Source: Candidatus Dadabacteria bacterium (GTDB taxonomy: Bacteria > Desulfobacterota_D > UBA1144 > Nemesobacterales > UBA2774). From it: DNA of 14,160 nt. Location of the stretch: NCBI GenBank assembly GCA_030632765.1, contig DAOVUC010000014.1, positions 1 to 14,160 of the forward strand. Direction: 5' to 3'. The position numbers and the translations under genes are program-made. Positions 7,450 to 13,374 of the stretch are shown here, in pieces. Numbering within the stretch: the first letter of the stretch is position 1; each line of letters opens with the position of its first letter. The notes beneath the pieces were generated by a model. That model had not been told where the DNA came from. It did not search any database and was given only the letters and a program-made list of their open reading frames with translations.

Positions 7450-9510
7450 TCATTTTTTCTTCGCTTTTTTAGTAGTACTCTTTCCATTCTTTTTAAGAAT
7501 TTCTTTCGCCTTGGCCACTACATGGTCCACCGTCAGACCAAACTCAGGTAATAAATCACCGATAGGGGCCGATTCTCCAAAGGTGCTTACACCGATTACC
7601 CCGCCCTGGTCATGGAGCCCGACATATCTACGCCAGCCAAAAGTGGAGCCGGCTTCAACAGATACTCTGGCACGGACCGAATCGGGCAGAACCTCTTCCC
7701 AATATTGTTGACTCTGCATTTCATATACAGACCAGCACGGCATGCTGACCACACGGGCTTTAATGCCCTGCTTTTTAAGCTTCTCATACGCACCCAGGCA
7801 CAATTGAACTTCAGATCCTGTACCAATTAATATTATATCGGGTTTGCCTTTGCTATCAGCGATAATATATGCGCCTTTTAAAGCTCCCTCAGCTGGCTCA
7901 TATTTATCCCGGTCAATAGTAGGAACATTCTGCCGGGTAAGGATCAAAGCCACCGGTCTGTCTTTGACTTCCATTACATACTTCCATAAAGCACTCAACT
8001 CATTAGCATCAGCAGGCCTTATAACATCAAGGTTAGGTACCGCTCTAAGTGCGGCAAGATGTTCTATTGGCTGATGAGTAGGTCCATCTTCTCCAAGACC
8101 TATACTGTCATGTGTAAATATATAAATAACCGGATTTTGCATTAAACAGGACAGCCGCAGAGGCGCTTTCATATAATCTGAGAACACAAAATAACATGCC
8201 GCATAAGCCCTTAGCTTGCTCAGTACCATCCCGTTTGTTACGGCAGCCATGGCGTTTTCTCTTATGCCGAAGTGGAAATTCCTCCCGCTGTAGACATTTC
8301 TTTCAAAGCTGCTCGCATCATCCAAATAGGTTTTGGTTGAAGGTCCTACATCCCCAGCACCCCCAAGAAGCCATGGGATATCTTTTCCTATAGCGTTAAG
8401 AATCTTACCGTTAGAGCTTCTGGTTGCAGGTCCATTTGGATCGGCAGGAAATGTCGGCAAGCATTTCTCCCAACCCTCTGGCATCTCGCGGTTCTCGATC
8501 ATTTCAAACTGTTTAGCTAAATCCGGGTATTCAAATGCGTACTTGGAAAATTTCTCATTCCACTCATCCTCATCATTCTTACCCCTTTTTAGCATTTGTT
8601 TTCTGTAATCCTTTACCTCATCCGGAACATAAAACTTCTTGTTTGGATCCCATCCGTAATTAATCTTTGTTTTTCTAATTTCCTCCTCACCAAGAGGCTC
8701 GCCATGCGCGGCGGAAGTATCTTGCTTATTCGGGCTTCCGTAACCTATGTGGCTATCCACTATTATTAAAGAAGGCTGCTCATCCTCCTTTGGCGCTCTA
8801 TCAAGCGCTTCTTGAAGGAGTTCCAAATCATTGGCATCCCCAACACGCTGTACATGCCAGTTATAGCCCATGAACCGAGCTGCCACATCTTCACTAAAAG
8901 CAAGAGCTGTGTGTCCTTCAATCGTTATGTGGTTGTTATCATATATCCACACCAGGTTGCTAAGCCCCAAATGACCCGCAAGGGAAGCGGCTTCACTCGA
9001 AAGCCCCTCCATCATACAGCCGTCCCCTCCTATTGCGTAAACACTGTAGTTAATCATCTCATGACCGGGACGGTTGAAATACGTGGCTAACCACCTCTCC
9101 GCAATTGCCATTCCAACCGAAGTTGCATAACCCTGTCCCAAAGGACCCGTGGTGCTTTCAATTCCGGGGGCTAAGCCGTATTCCGGGTGACCGGCGCATT
9201 TGCTATGAAGCTGACGAAAGGTCTTGATGTCATTTAGTGAAAGGTCGTAGCCGGTAATATGCAACAAGCTGTATAGAAGCATTGAAGCATGACCGGCAGA
9301 AAGAACAAAGCGGTCACGATTAGGCCAGTCAGGGTTTTGGGGATTAAAATTCATGAATTTATCCCATATCGTATATGCTACCGGAGCCATAGACATAGGG
9401 GTTCCGGGGTGGCCGGAATTTGCCTTTTGTACCGCGTCCATTGAGAGAGTTCTAATCGTATTAATAATTAATTGTTCCAGTTTGTCTTTCTTCTTAGGCT
9501 TTGATGCCAT
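7450..9510 (-). CDS. tkt: Transketolase
   Basis: Thiamine-diphosphate enzyme moving two-carbon ketol units in the non-oxidative pentose phosphate pathway. It is full length (686 residues; the family is about 650-700). The N-terminal ThDP domain has NSGHPGTPMSMAP (31-43, His34), SAGHAS (71-76), AGHPE (106-110) and the cofactor motif GDGCMMEG (162-169) ending at DNN (191-193). The middle domain has HFGIREN with the ThDP-activating Glu418, and THDSIGLGEDGPTHQP (466-481). A normal C-terminal domain follows. Both ends are lysine-rich (KPKKKDK near the start, KKAKKK at the end), which is unusual for the family. AAGGAG (9518-9523) lies 7 nt before the ATG. It is the first gene after the promoter at 9575-9603, so it probably heads the operon. 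Confidence 0.97.
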   Translation of the reverse strand: MASKPKKKDKLEQLIINTIRTLSMDAVQKANSGHPGTPMSMAPVAYTIWDKFMNFNPQNPDWPNRDRFVLSAGHASMLLYSLLHITGYDLSLNDIKTFRQLHSKCAGHPEYGLAPGIESTTGPLGQGYATSVGMAIAERWLATYFNRPGHEMINYSVYAIGGDGCMMEGLSSEAASLAGHLGLSNLVWIYDNNHITIEGHTALAFSEDVAARFMGYNWHVQRVGDANDLELLQEALDRAPKEDEQPSLIIVDSHIGYGSPNKQDTSAAHGEPLGEEEIRKTKINYGWDPNKKFYVPDEVKDYRKQMLKRGKNDEDEWNEKFSKYAFEYPDLAKQFEMIENREMPEGWEKCLPTFPADPNGPATRSSNGKILNAIGKDIPWLLGGAGDVGPSTKTYLDDASSFERNVYSGRNFHFGIRENAMAAVTNGMVLSKLRAYAACYFVFSDYMKAPLRLSCLMQNPVIYIFTHDSIGLGEDGPTHQPIEHLAALRAVPNLDVIRPADANELSALWKYVMEVKDRPVALILTRQNVPTIDRDKYEPAEGALKGAYIIADSKGKPDIILIGTGSEVQLCLGAYEKLKKQGIKARVVSMPCWSVYEMQSQQYWEEVLPDSVRARVSVEAGSTFGWRRYVGLHDQGGVIGVSTFGESAPIGDLLPEFGLTVDHVVAKAKEILKKNGKSTTKKAKKK

Positions 9511-9574
9511 GTCCGATCTCCTTAGATTTTTTACCTAAATAAACTCCGCCCGATGAAAAATATACCCTTTTGGG

Positions 9575-9603
9575 ATTATCACATAACAAATGGGATTTAT
9601 CAA
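9575..9603 (-). promoter_or_regulatory. Predicted sigma-70-type promoter of the pentose phosphate operon
   Basis: On the minus strand the -35 box is TTGATA (9603-9598, 5 of 6 consensus). A 17-bp spacer follows, then the -10 box GATAAT (9580-9575, 5 of 6), preceded by TGT as an extended -10. Transcription would begin near 9568, giving a leader of about 58 nt before tkt. It lies in the 107-nt gap after ppgK, so tkt and downstream genes can be transcribed without ppgK. Box matching was by eye only. Confidence 0.55.
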
Positions 9604-9617
9604 AAAACATCACAATT

Positions 9618-10388
9618 TTATAGTTCAATTGCCAAAGCCGCGCCTACAATTCCGGCGTCATTATTCATTTCAGCAGGAACAATGTTCGCTTTTACCTCTA
9701 TATATTTAAAAAATTTATCCGGTTTTTTACTAACCCCGCCACCTATTATAAATAGATCCGGGGAAAGCAATTTTTCCATTGTCTGTAAATATGTATTGAC
9801 TCTTGTGCCCCACTTTTTCCAACTGAGCCCCTTGCGTTCCCTTACACTCGCGGCAGCCCGTTTTTCAGCATCCTTCCCATCAATCTCAATATGGCCAAGC
9901 TCTGTGTTGTGCACAAGGTGGCCGTCAACGAATAGCGCCGTACCTATTCCCGTCCCAAGAGTTACCATAATGACAACTCCGCCGCCGTGCTTATTGTATT
10001 CCTTTCCTGCTCCGAATTTCATCTCTGCAAGCCCAGCACTATCTGCGTCATTTATAACTACAGCTTCACAAGAAGAAATTTTCTTTATCTGATCCGCTAA
10101 ATTGATACCAATCCACTGTTTGGAAAGATTAGCGGCTGTGTGCACTTCCCCTCGTTTTAAAACTCCGGGGAAACCGCAGCCAATCTTCCCCTTCCAGTTC
10201 CAGTGCTCGATAAGTTGACCAATTACTTCCAACATTGCTCTAGGGGTTGGGGGTTGGGGTGTCTCTATACGAAAACGCTCTTGGAGCAACACACCTTTAT
10301 TTATATCAACCGGTGCAGCCTTAATCCCTGTACCGCCGATATCAATACCAAGAACTTTGTTTTGTGACCTAGAAGTTCTTCTCGCCAT
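9618..10388 (-). CDS. ppgK: Polyphosphate glucokinase (ROK-type)
   Basis: Phosphorylates glucose to glucose 6-phosphate using inorganic polyphosphate (often also ATP), supplying the substrate of Zwf and Pgi. It has 256 residues, the normal length for PPGK. Motifs are the phosphate-1 loop GIDIGGTGIK (14-23), the PPGK signature GFPGVLKRGEVHTAANL (72-88) with W92, NDADSAGLAE with catalytic Asp114 (113-122), the phosphate-2 loop LGTGIGTAL (144-152), NTELGH (161-166), and the family-specific GLSWKKWGTRVNTYL (187-201). The adenosine-type GGGVSKK is at 216-222. These extended motifs distinguish it from ATP-only ROK glucokinases. The N-terminus RRTSRSQNK is basic. AAGGGA lies about 7 nt before the ATG. 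It is upstream of and co-directional with tkt across 107 nt that contain a separate promoter; its own promoter in the divergent 185-nt gap is not clear. Confidence 0.94.
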   Translation of the reverse strand: MARRTSRSQNKVLGIDIGGTGIKAAPVDINKGVLLQERFRIETPQPPTPRAMLEVIGQLIEHWNWKGKIGCGFPGVLKRGEVHTAANLSKQWIGINLADQIKKISSCEAVVINDADSAGLAEMKFGAGKEYNKHGGGVVIMVTLGTGIGTALFVDGHLVHNTELGHIEIDGKDAEKRAAASVRERKGLSWKKWGTRVNTYLQTMEKLLSPDLFIIGGGVSKKPDKFFKYIEVKANIVPAEMNNDAGIVGAALAIEL

Positions 10389-10573
10389 TTGAGTGTCCCT
10401 TTTAAATTCTAGTTTGATTTATTATTGTACACCAAGTCAAACCAAGAAATAAAGTCCTAGAATTTATTTATTAGATATGTTGATTTTGAAAAAGATACGC
10501 GTCTCCCTCATAGCAAGAACCTGCAACTTGGTTACATTATTATCTGAATTAAAATTTGAGGAGGATAAACAAA
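10389..10573. other. Divergent intergenic region between ppgK and the SMR exporter
   Basis: 185 nt of AT-rich DNA separating the minus-strand sugar block from the plus-strand genes. It must contain outward promoters, but none is convincing. On the minus strand a TACAAT box (10429-10424) has only a poor -35 at the right distance, and TTGACT (10440-10435) lies too close to it. No paired ACGR-loop hairpins (guanidine-II) or ykkC-like conserved segments were recognised upstream of the exporter. Confidence 0.4.
10559..10564 (+). promoter_or_regulatory. Shine-Dalgarno fixing the start of the SMR exporter
   Basis: A perfect AGGAGG lies 9 nt before ATG at 10574. A TTG at 10556, in frame and upstream, would overlap this element, so the ATG is the real start. 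Confidence 0.85.
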
Positions 10574-10897
10574 ATGGCCTGGATATTTCTACTTATAGCC
10601 GGAATAATGGAATGGGGATGGCCGATGGGACTAAAATACGCATGGACAGAAAAGGGGATACATTACGGTCCCGCAATTTTTGCAATCATAAGCATTCTCC
10701 TAAGTGGTTTCTTTTTATTCTTAGCACAGAGAGAGCTACCCGTTGGGACGGCCTATGCTGTTTGGGTAGGAATAGGAGCTGTAGGAACTTTCTTTCTAGG
10801 CATTTGGTTATTGGGCGAACCAACTAATTTGCTAAGGTTCGTATTTCTGGGATTTATAATAGTAGGAATAGTCGGGCTTAAATTAGCTACAAGTTAG
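10574..10897 (+). CDS. sugE: Small multidrug resistance exporter, Gdx/SugE type (guanidinium/proton antiporter-like)
   Basis: A 107-residue, very hydrophobic inner-membrane protein with four predicted helices (about 2-20, 32-50, 57-78, 84-103), working as an antiparallel dimer. The SMR glutamate is Glu13 in the helix-1 motif GIMEWGWPMGLKY, with Trp16 also present. LPVGTAYAVWVGIGAVG (about 55-71) and the ending GIVGLKL are typical of SugE/Gdx proteins rather than EmrE. The Gdx subtype exports guanidinium, and SugE was first linked to quaternary ammonium resistance; the substrate here is inferred from subtype. The ATG at 10574 is fixed by AGGAGG. It diverges from ppgK and lies 86 nt before the pteridine reductase gene, which has its own predicted promoter. 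No guanidine riboswitch was seen upstream. Confidence 0.9.
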   Translation: MAWIFLLIAGIMEWGWPMGLKYAWTEKGIHYGPAIFAIISILLSGFFLFLAQRELPVGTAYAVWVGIGAVGTFFLGIWLLGEPTNLLRFVFLGFIIVGIVGLKLATS

Positions 10898-10930
10898 ACG
10901 CTCATGCTAATTAGAAGTTGTTTAACTTAG

Positions 10931-10955
10931 CCGCGTATTCCGCGTATGCTATACT
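10931..10955 (+). promoter_or_regulatory. Extended -10 promoter with overlapping CCGCGTAT direct repeats before the pterin operon
   Basis: TATACT at 10950-10955 (5 of 6 consensus) is preceded by TGC, giving an extended -10. Its -35 region (TTAGCC, 17 bp upstream) is weak. Start would be near 10962, about 22 nt before the reductase ATG. Two 8-nt direct repeats CCGCGTAT at 10931-10938 and 10940-10947 fill the -35/-10 spacer, centre spacing 9 bp; they could be an operator or chance. Confidence 0.45.
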
Positions 10956-10983
10956 CTCCTTAGCAAAATACCTATTAGAAACT

Positions 10984-11697
10984 ATGAGCAAAGCGGCACT
11001 TATTACAGGCGGGGGTAAGAGGCTCGGTAAAGCAATATCTCTCAATTTAGCTGATTGGGGATACGATATTGCTATACACTACAACCGCTCGGATAAAGAA
11101 GCCATTGAGACAGCGGATTTAATCCTAGAGAAGGGTAGACAGTGTGAGATATTCCAATCAAACCTCTCAGATATTAAACAAGTCCGCACACTTTTGCCAA
11201 GAGTGTTTGAGGTTTTTCCTGCGTGCTCAATTTTAGTAAACAGCGCTTCAATATTTGAAAATATTAGCTTCGAAGATATAACAGAGGAAATTTTTGATAG
11301 GGATTTAAATACAAACTTCAAAGCGCCTTTTTTTCTCTCTCAGGATTTCAGCAAAGGGGATCACTCAGAACTGATTATTAATATGCTAGACATGCGTATC
11401 GATAAAATAGAGACAGAACATTTCACATATAATTTAAGCAAGAAAGCGCTTAGGGATTTTACGTTAATGGCTGCAAAGGCGTTAGGGCCAAAAATCAGGG
11501 TAAATGGTATCTGCCCGGGTCCTATTCTCCCGCCCCCTGACAAAGACATAAAATATCTGGAACAAATAGCAAAAAATACTCCCCTTAAAAAACCCGGGAA
11601 TCCACAGTACATAATCACAGCTGTAAAATACATATTGGATAACCCTTTCGTCACCGGACAATGCCTTTTCGTTGACGGAGGGCAGCATCTTATATAG
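10984..11697 (+). CDS. folM: Short-chain dehydrogenase, FolM/PTR1-like pteridine reductase
   Basis: A 237-residue NADPH-type SDR, probably reducing dihydrofolate or a dihydropterin such as dihydromonapterin. The cofactor loop is TGGGKRLG (8-15), the variant typical of PTR1/FolM, followed by HYNRS (32-36), whose Arg binds the NADP 2'-phosphate. VNSASIF (85-91) replaces the usual NNAG. The catalytic set is Asp136 in NMLDMR, Tyr149 and Lys153 in YNLSK. Asp in place of the usual SDR serine is a hallmark of PTR1/FolM. CPGP (177-180) and VTGQCLFVDGG (223-233) close the domain. An in-frame TTG at 10918 would add 22 residues unlike the family, so ATG 10984 is chosen, although its Shine-Dalgarno is poor. 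The next two genes are pterin enzymes at 10 and 14 nt spacing, which supports the assignment. Confidence 0.88.
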   Translation: MSKAALITGGGKRLGKAISLNLADWGYDIAIHYNRSDKEAIETADLILEKGRQCEIFQSNLSDIKQVRTLLPRVFEVFPACSILVNSASIFENISFEDITEEIFDRDLNTNFKAPFFLSQDFSKGDHSELIINMLDMRIDKIETEHFTYNLSKKALRDFTLMAAKALGPKIRVNGICPGPILPPPDKDIKYLEQIAKNTPLKKPGNPQYIITAVKYILDNPFVTGQCLFVDGGQHLI

Positions 11698-11707
11698 GAA
11701 AACAAAT

Positions 11708-12055
11708 ATGATAATAAAGATTAAAAACCTGAAGCTAAGAACGATAGTTGGAATTTATGAATGGGAGAAGAAAACCAAACAGGACATTGTCATCAATGTT
11801 GAGATTGAATTTGACGGATCAAAAGCTATAGAGACAGATAATATAGAAGACACGGTTGATTACAAAACCATAACAAAAAAAATAATCGCGATGGTTGAAG
11901 GGTCTCGGTTTAACTTGATCGAAAGAATCGCGGGGGAAGCTATAAAGATTGTTATGGAGAATAAAAAGGTAGAGAAAGCCAGTGTGCGGGTTGATAAACC
12001 TGGCGCGCTTCGTTTTACAGATTCTGTATCGGTTACACAAACACAGGGGCGGTAA
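11708..12055 (+). CDS. folB: Dihydroneopterin aldolase-family protein (FolB/FolX)
   Basis: A 115-residue T-fold pterin enzyme. FolB cleaves dihydroneopterin to 6-hydroxymethyldihydropterin, while its paralogue FolX epimerises dihydroneopterin triphosphate. The FolB catalytic residues appear present: Glu20 (IYEWE), Glu72 (LIER) and Lys97 (DKPGA). Yet the overall wording is closer to my memory of FolX proteins: IKIKNLKLRT (3-12), KQDIVINV (24-31), VDYKTITKKII (50-60) and ALRFTDSVSVT (100-110). A dual or FolX role is therefore possible, particularly beside a FolM-like reductase. FolB is kept as symbol because FolK follows. ATG 11708 is preceded by AGGA overlapping the reductase stop codon; an earlier in-frame TTG (11672) lies inside that gene and is unlikely. 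Family is certain, subtype is not. Confidence 0.88.
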   Translation: MIIKIKNLKLRTIVGIYEWEKKTKQDIVINVEIEFDGSKAIETDNIEDTVDYKTITKKIIAMVEGSRFNLIERIAGEAIKIVMENKKVEKASVRVDKPGALRFTDSVSVTQTQGR

Positions 12056-12069
12056 CAAGTAAAAAGATT

Positions 12070-12471
12070 ATGAGATTAAATAAAATAGTAATTGGCGTTG
12101 GTTCGAACGTTGATCCGGAAAAAAATATCGAGGAAGCTAAAAACGCTGTAGTAAATCAACACAACCTAATTAGAGCCTCGTCTTTTATTGAAACCGCCCC
12201 AATAGGCTGTAAGAACCAAAACAACTTTTTAAATGGAGCATTCCTAGTTGAGACTGAAATGGATTCTCCGACCTTAAAATCGTGGCTAAAAAATCTAGAA
12301 AAAAAATTAGGAAGAGTTAAATCGGAAAACAAAGACGGCCCTAGAACAATTGATCTTGATATAATAGTTTGGAACGGCGAAGTGGTAGATAGTGAAGTGT
12401 ATGAACGGGAATTTCTAATAAATTCAATCAACGAGCTTCTTCCTGAACTAAAGCTTCGGCAGAAACGATAA
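12070..12471 (+). CDS. folK: 6-hydroxymethyl-7,8-dihydropterin pyrophosphokinase (HPPK), short form
   Basis: Transfers pyrophosphate from ATP to 6-hydroxymethyldihydropterin, the step before dihydropteroate synthase in folate synthesis. Conserved features are GVGSNVDP (9-16), FIETAPIG (39-46), NNFLNGAF (51-58), LEKKLGRV (76-83) and GPRTIDLDIIVWNG (90-103) with metal-binding Asp95 and Asp97. The protein is only 133 residues, against about 160 in typical HPPK. The segment corresponding to the usual V-P-H-P-R motif reads VVDSEVYEREFLI, lacking the Pro-His pair but keeping an Arg, and the W of the W-G-P-R-T loop is Asp89. It ends shortly after the NELLPEL helix. ATG 12070 lies 14 nt after the previous gene with little Shine-Dalgarno. 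HPPK family is clear; full activity is inferred. Confidence 0.88.
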   Translation: MRLNKIVIGVGSNVDPEKNIEEAKNAVVNQHNLIRASSFIETAPIGCKNQNNFLNGAFLVETEMDSPTLKSWLKNLEKKLGRVKSENKDGPRTIDLDIIVWNGEVVDSEVYEREFLINSINELLPELKLRQKR

Positions 12472-12505
12472 TGATTTAGTATAGAGCTTAAACTTTTTAC
12501 TTACA

Positions 12506-12533
12506 TTGTGTATCTAAACTCATGTAATATTAT
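12506..12533 (+). promoter_or_regulatory. Weak candidate promoter before the two-repeat exported protein
   Basis: TTGTGT (12506-12511), a 16-bp spacer and TATTAT (12528-12533, 5 of 6) within a 95-nt AT-rich gap. The -35 is only half consensus. An alternative -10 (TAATAT, 12525-12530) overlaps. Low confidence. Confidence 0.25.
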
Positions 12534-12554
12534 TAAGTAGAAATATGGTGCCGT

Positions 12555-12559
12555 GGAGG
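12555..12559 (+). promoter_or_regulatory. Shine-Dalgarno that decides a TTG start
   Basis: GGAGG ends 7 nt before TTG at 12567, ideal spacing. That TTG opens directly into a signal-peptide-like sequence, and no ATG lies between it and the hydrophobic segment, so TTG initiation is well supported. Confidence 0.75.
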
Positions 12560-12566
12560 TCGTATT

Positions 12567-13199
12567 TTGCGGAGATTAAATTTATTAACTCTTTTTTTGC
12601 TAACGGTATTACTTTTCCAACTTAACAGCTTTGCCCAAAGTGAAGATGTACGGATTGTAAGAGGCAACCTTGCTTGTGTTCAGCTAGATGAAACGGGAAA
12701 GGCCAATGTATCAAAGGAATTTACGGAATGCAAGGGATTACTATATCTAATTGGAGTTGACGGCAACCTATATTCGCTGCACGGTTCAGATGAGGAAATG
12801 GAAAAAATCACCGAGAGTTCTAAATCCAGGATGGGCTACCGCCTTCCACTTAGGTTGAAAGGCAAAACAGGTGGTCATCAAAGAGCATGGCTTCTCTACA
12901 CTCCGTCGTTTGAACCCCAGGAAACAAAAGATATCGCTAGAACAAAAGTTACGGGGACTGTTCTATGTGTATTTACAAAATATGAAGAGGGGGATGTTAC
13001 AACGGTTGTAGCCAACTGCCCATGCAACGAATACGAACCGCACGCTCACTTTATACAAACAAAAGAGGGACAGATTTATGCCCTCCATGGTTCTCATGAA
13101 AGAATTGTCTCAATCGAAAAAAATCCGCAAAGAGAAAATGTAACTCTCAAGGGTAGATTGGGGGGAAATGAAAGCGGATGGATATTTTACGTGGATTAA
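12567..13199 (+). CDS. Unrecognised exported protein with two homologous repeats
   Basis: I do not recognise the family. The 210-residue protein starts with a signal peptide: RR, a hydrophobic core LLTLFLLTVLLF and a likely cleavage around SFA-QSE (residues 22-25). There is no lipobox cysteine at the cleavage point. The mature part is an internal duplication. Repeat 1 (about 28-111) has VRGNLACV (Cys37), Cys55, LYSLHGS (68-74), LKGKTGG (97-103) and Trp108. Repeat 2 (about 127-208) has VTGTVLCV (Cys134), Cys151 and Cys153 in NCPC, IYALHGS (170-176), LKGRLGG (194-200) and Trp205. Each repeat looks like a small beta-rich domain. The cysteines could form disulfides or bind metal, haem or another ligand in the periplasm. 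It is 95 nt after folK, probably with its own promoter, and converges on the glycoside hydrolase region. Function unknown. Confidence 0.85.
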   Translation: MRRLNLLTLFLLTVLLFQLNSFAQSEDVRIVRGNLACVQLDETGKANVSKEFTECKGLLYLIGVDGNLYSLHGSDEEMEKITESSKSRMGYRLPLRLKGKTGGHQRAWLLYTPSFEPQETKDIARTKVTGTVLCVFTKYEEGDVTTVVANCPCNEYEPHAHFIQTKEGQIYALHGSHERIVSIEKNPQRENVTLKGRLGGNESGWIFYVD

Positions 13200-13281
13200 T
13201 TGCTATCTAAAGAAAGCACAGTAATGAAGTAGCTTTCCATCGAACATGTTACTCTGTAGTTCATACGTCCTTCCAAAGGAA

Positions 13282-13374
13282 TCAAGCTCTTTTCTCCATA
13301 TCAGTTAGTCGATCCCAGTAGTGCTGGAGATGCGGGCCAAGCGGGCAGGTATTATTTGGCAGTTTTTCTGTCAT
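13282..13374 (-). CDS. Possible very small or frameshifted gene overlapping the end of the glycoside hydrolase
   Basis: ATG at 13374 lies 23 nt inside the end of the upstream gene, in another frame, and opens a 30-residue ORF ending at TGA 13284-13282. It contains CPLGPHLQHYWDRL (residues 10-23) in a locally GC-rich stretch, which looks protein-like rather than random. Immediately downstream a second minus frame (13304-13203) stays open and reads on as WRKELDSFGRTYELQSN and beyond, so the true product might be about 55 residues with a frameshift near the GAGAAAAGAG run at about 13285-13294. The third frame is also open there, which weakens that argument. No family recognised. It could be a genuine small protein, a decayed gene or chance. 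Confidence 0.35.
   Translation of the reverse strand: MTEKLPNNTCPLGPHLQHYWDRLTDMEKRA

Noticed and set aside
9553..10092. 179-codon plus-strand ORF
   Set aside because: Lies antisense to the motif-rich ppgK gene; its translation is low-complexity Ser/Pro-rich with no motif, so it is a shadow frame.
10424..10440. TTGACT and TACAAT boxes as a ppgK promoter
   Set aside because: The boxes are only 5 bp apart, so they cannot act as a -35/-10 pair; TACAAT has no good partner at 16-18 bp.
10440..10560. Guanidine (ykkC or mini-ykkC) riboswitch upstream of the exporter
   Set aside because: Only a single short AGA...TCT pairing around ACGCG; no tandem ACGR-loop stems or other conserved blocks seen.
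10477..10827. 116-codon plus-strand ORF overlapping the SMR exporter
   Set aside because: Different frame from the exporter, whose Shine-Dalgarno, length and motifs are all conserved; this ORF has no ribosome site or recognisable feature.
10918..10983. Upstream in-frame TTG start for the pteridine reductase
   Set aside because: It would add 22 residues before the conserved SDR N-terminus, and the predicted promoter -10 falls inside this segment.
11672..11707. Upstream in-frame TTG start for the FolB/FolX protein
   Set aside because: Lies within the reductase gene, adds residues unlike the family, and the ATG at 11708 directly begins the conserved first strand.
13212..13237. Inverted repeat GAAAGC/GCTTTC as a terminator between convergent genes
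   Set aside because: Six base pairs with a 14-nt loop and no T-run on either strand; too weak for an intrinsic terminator, and it may lie in a small gene.
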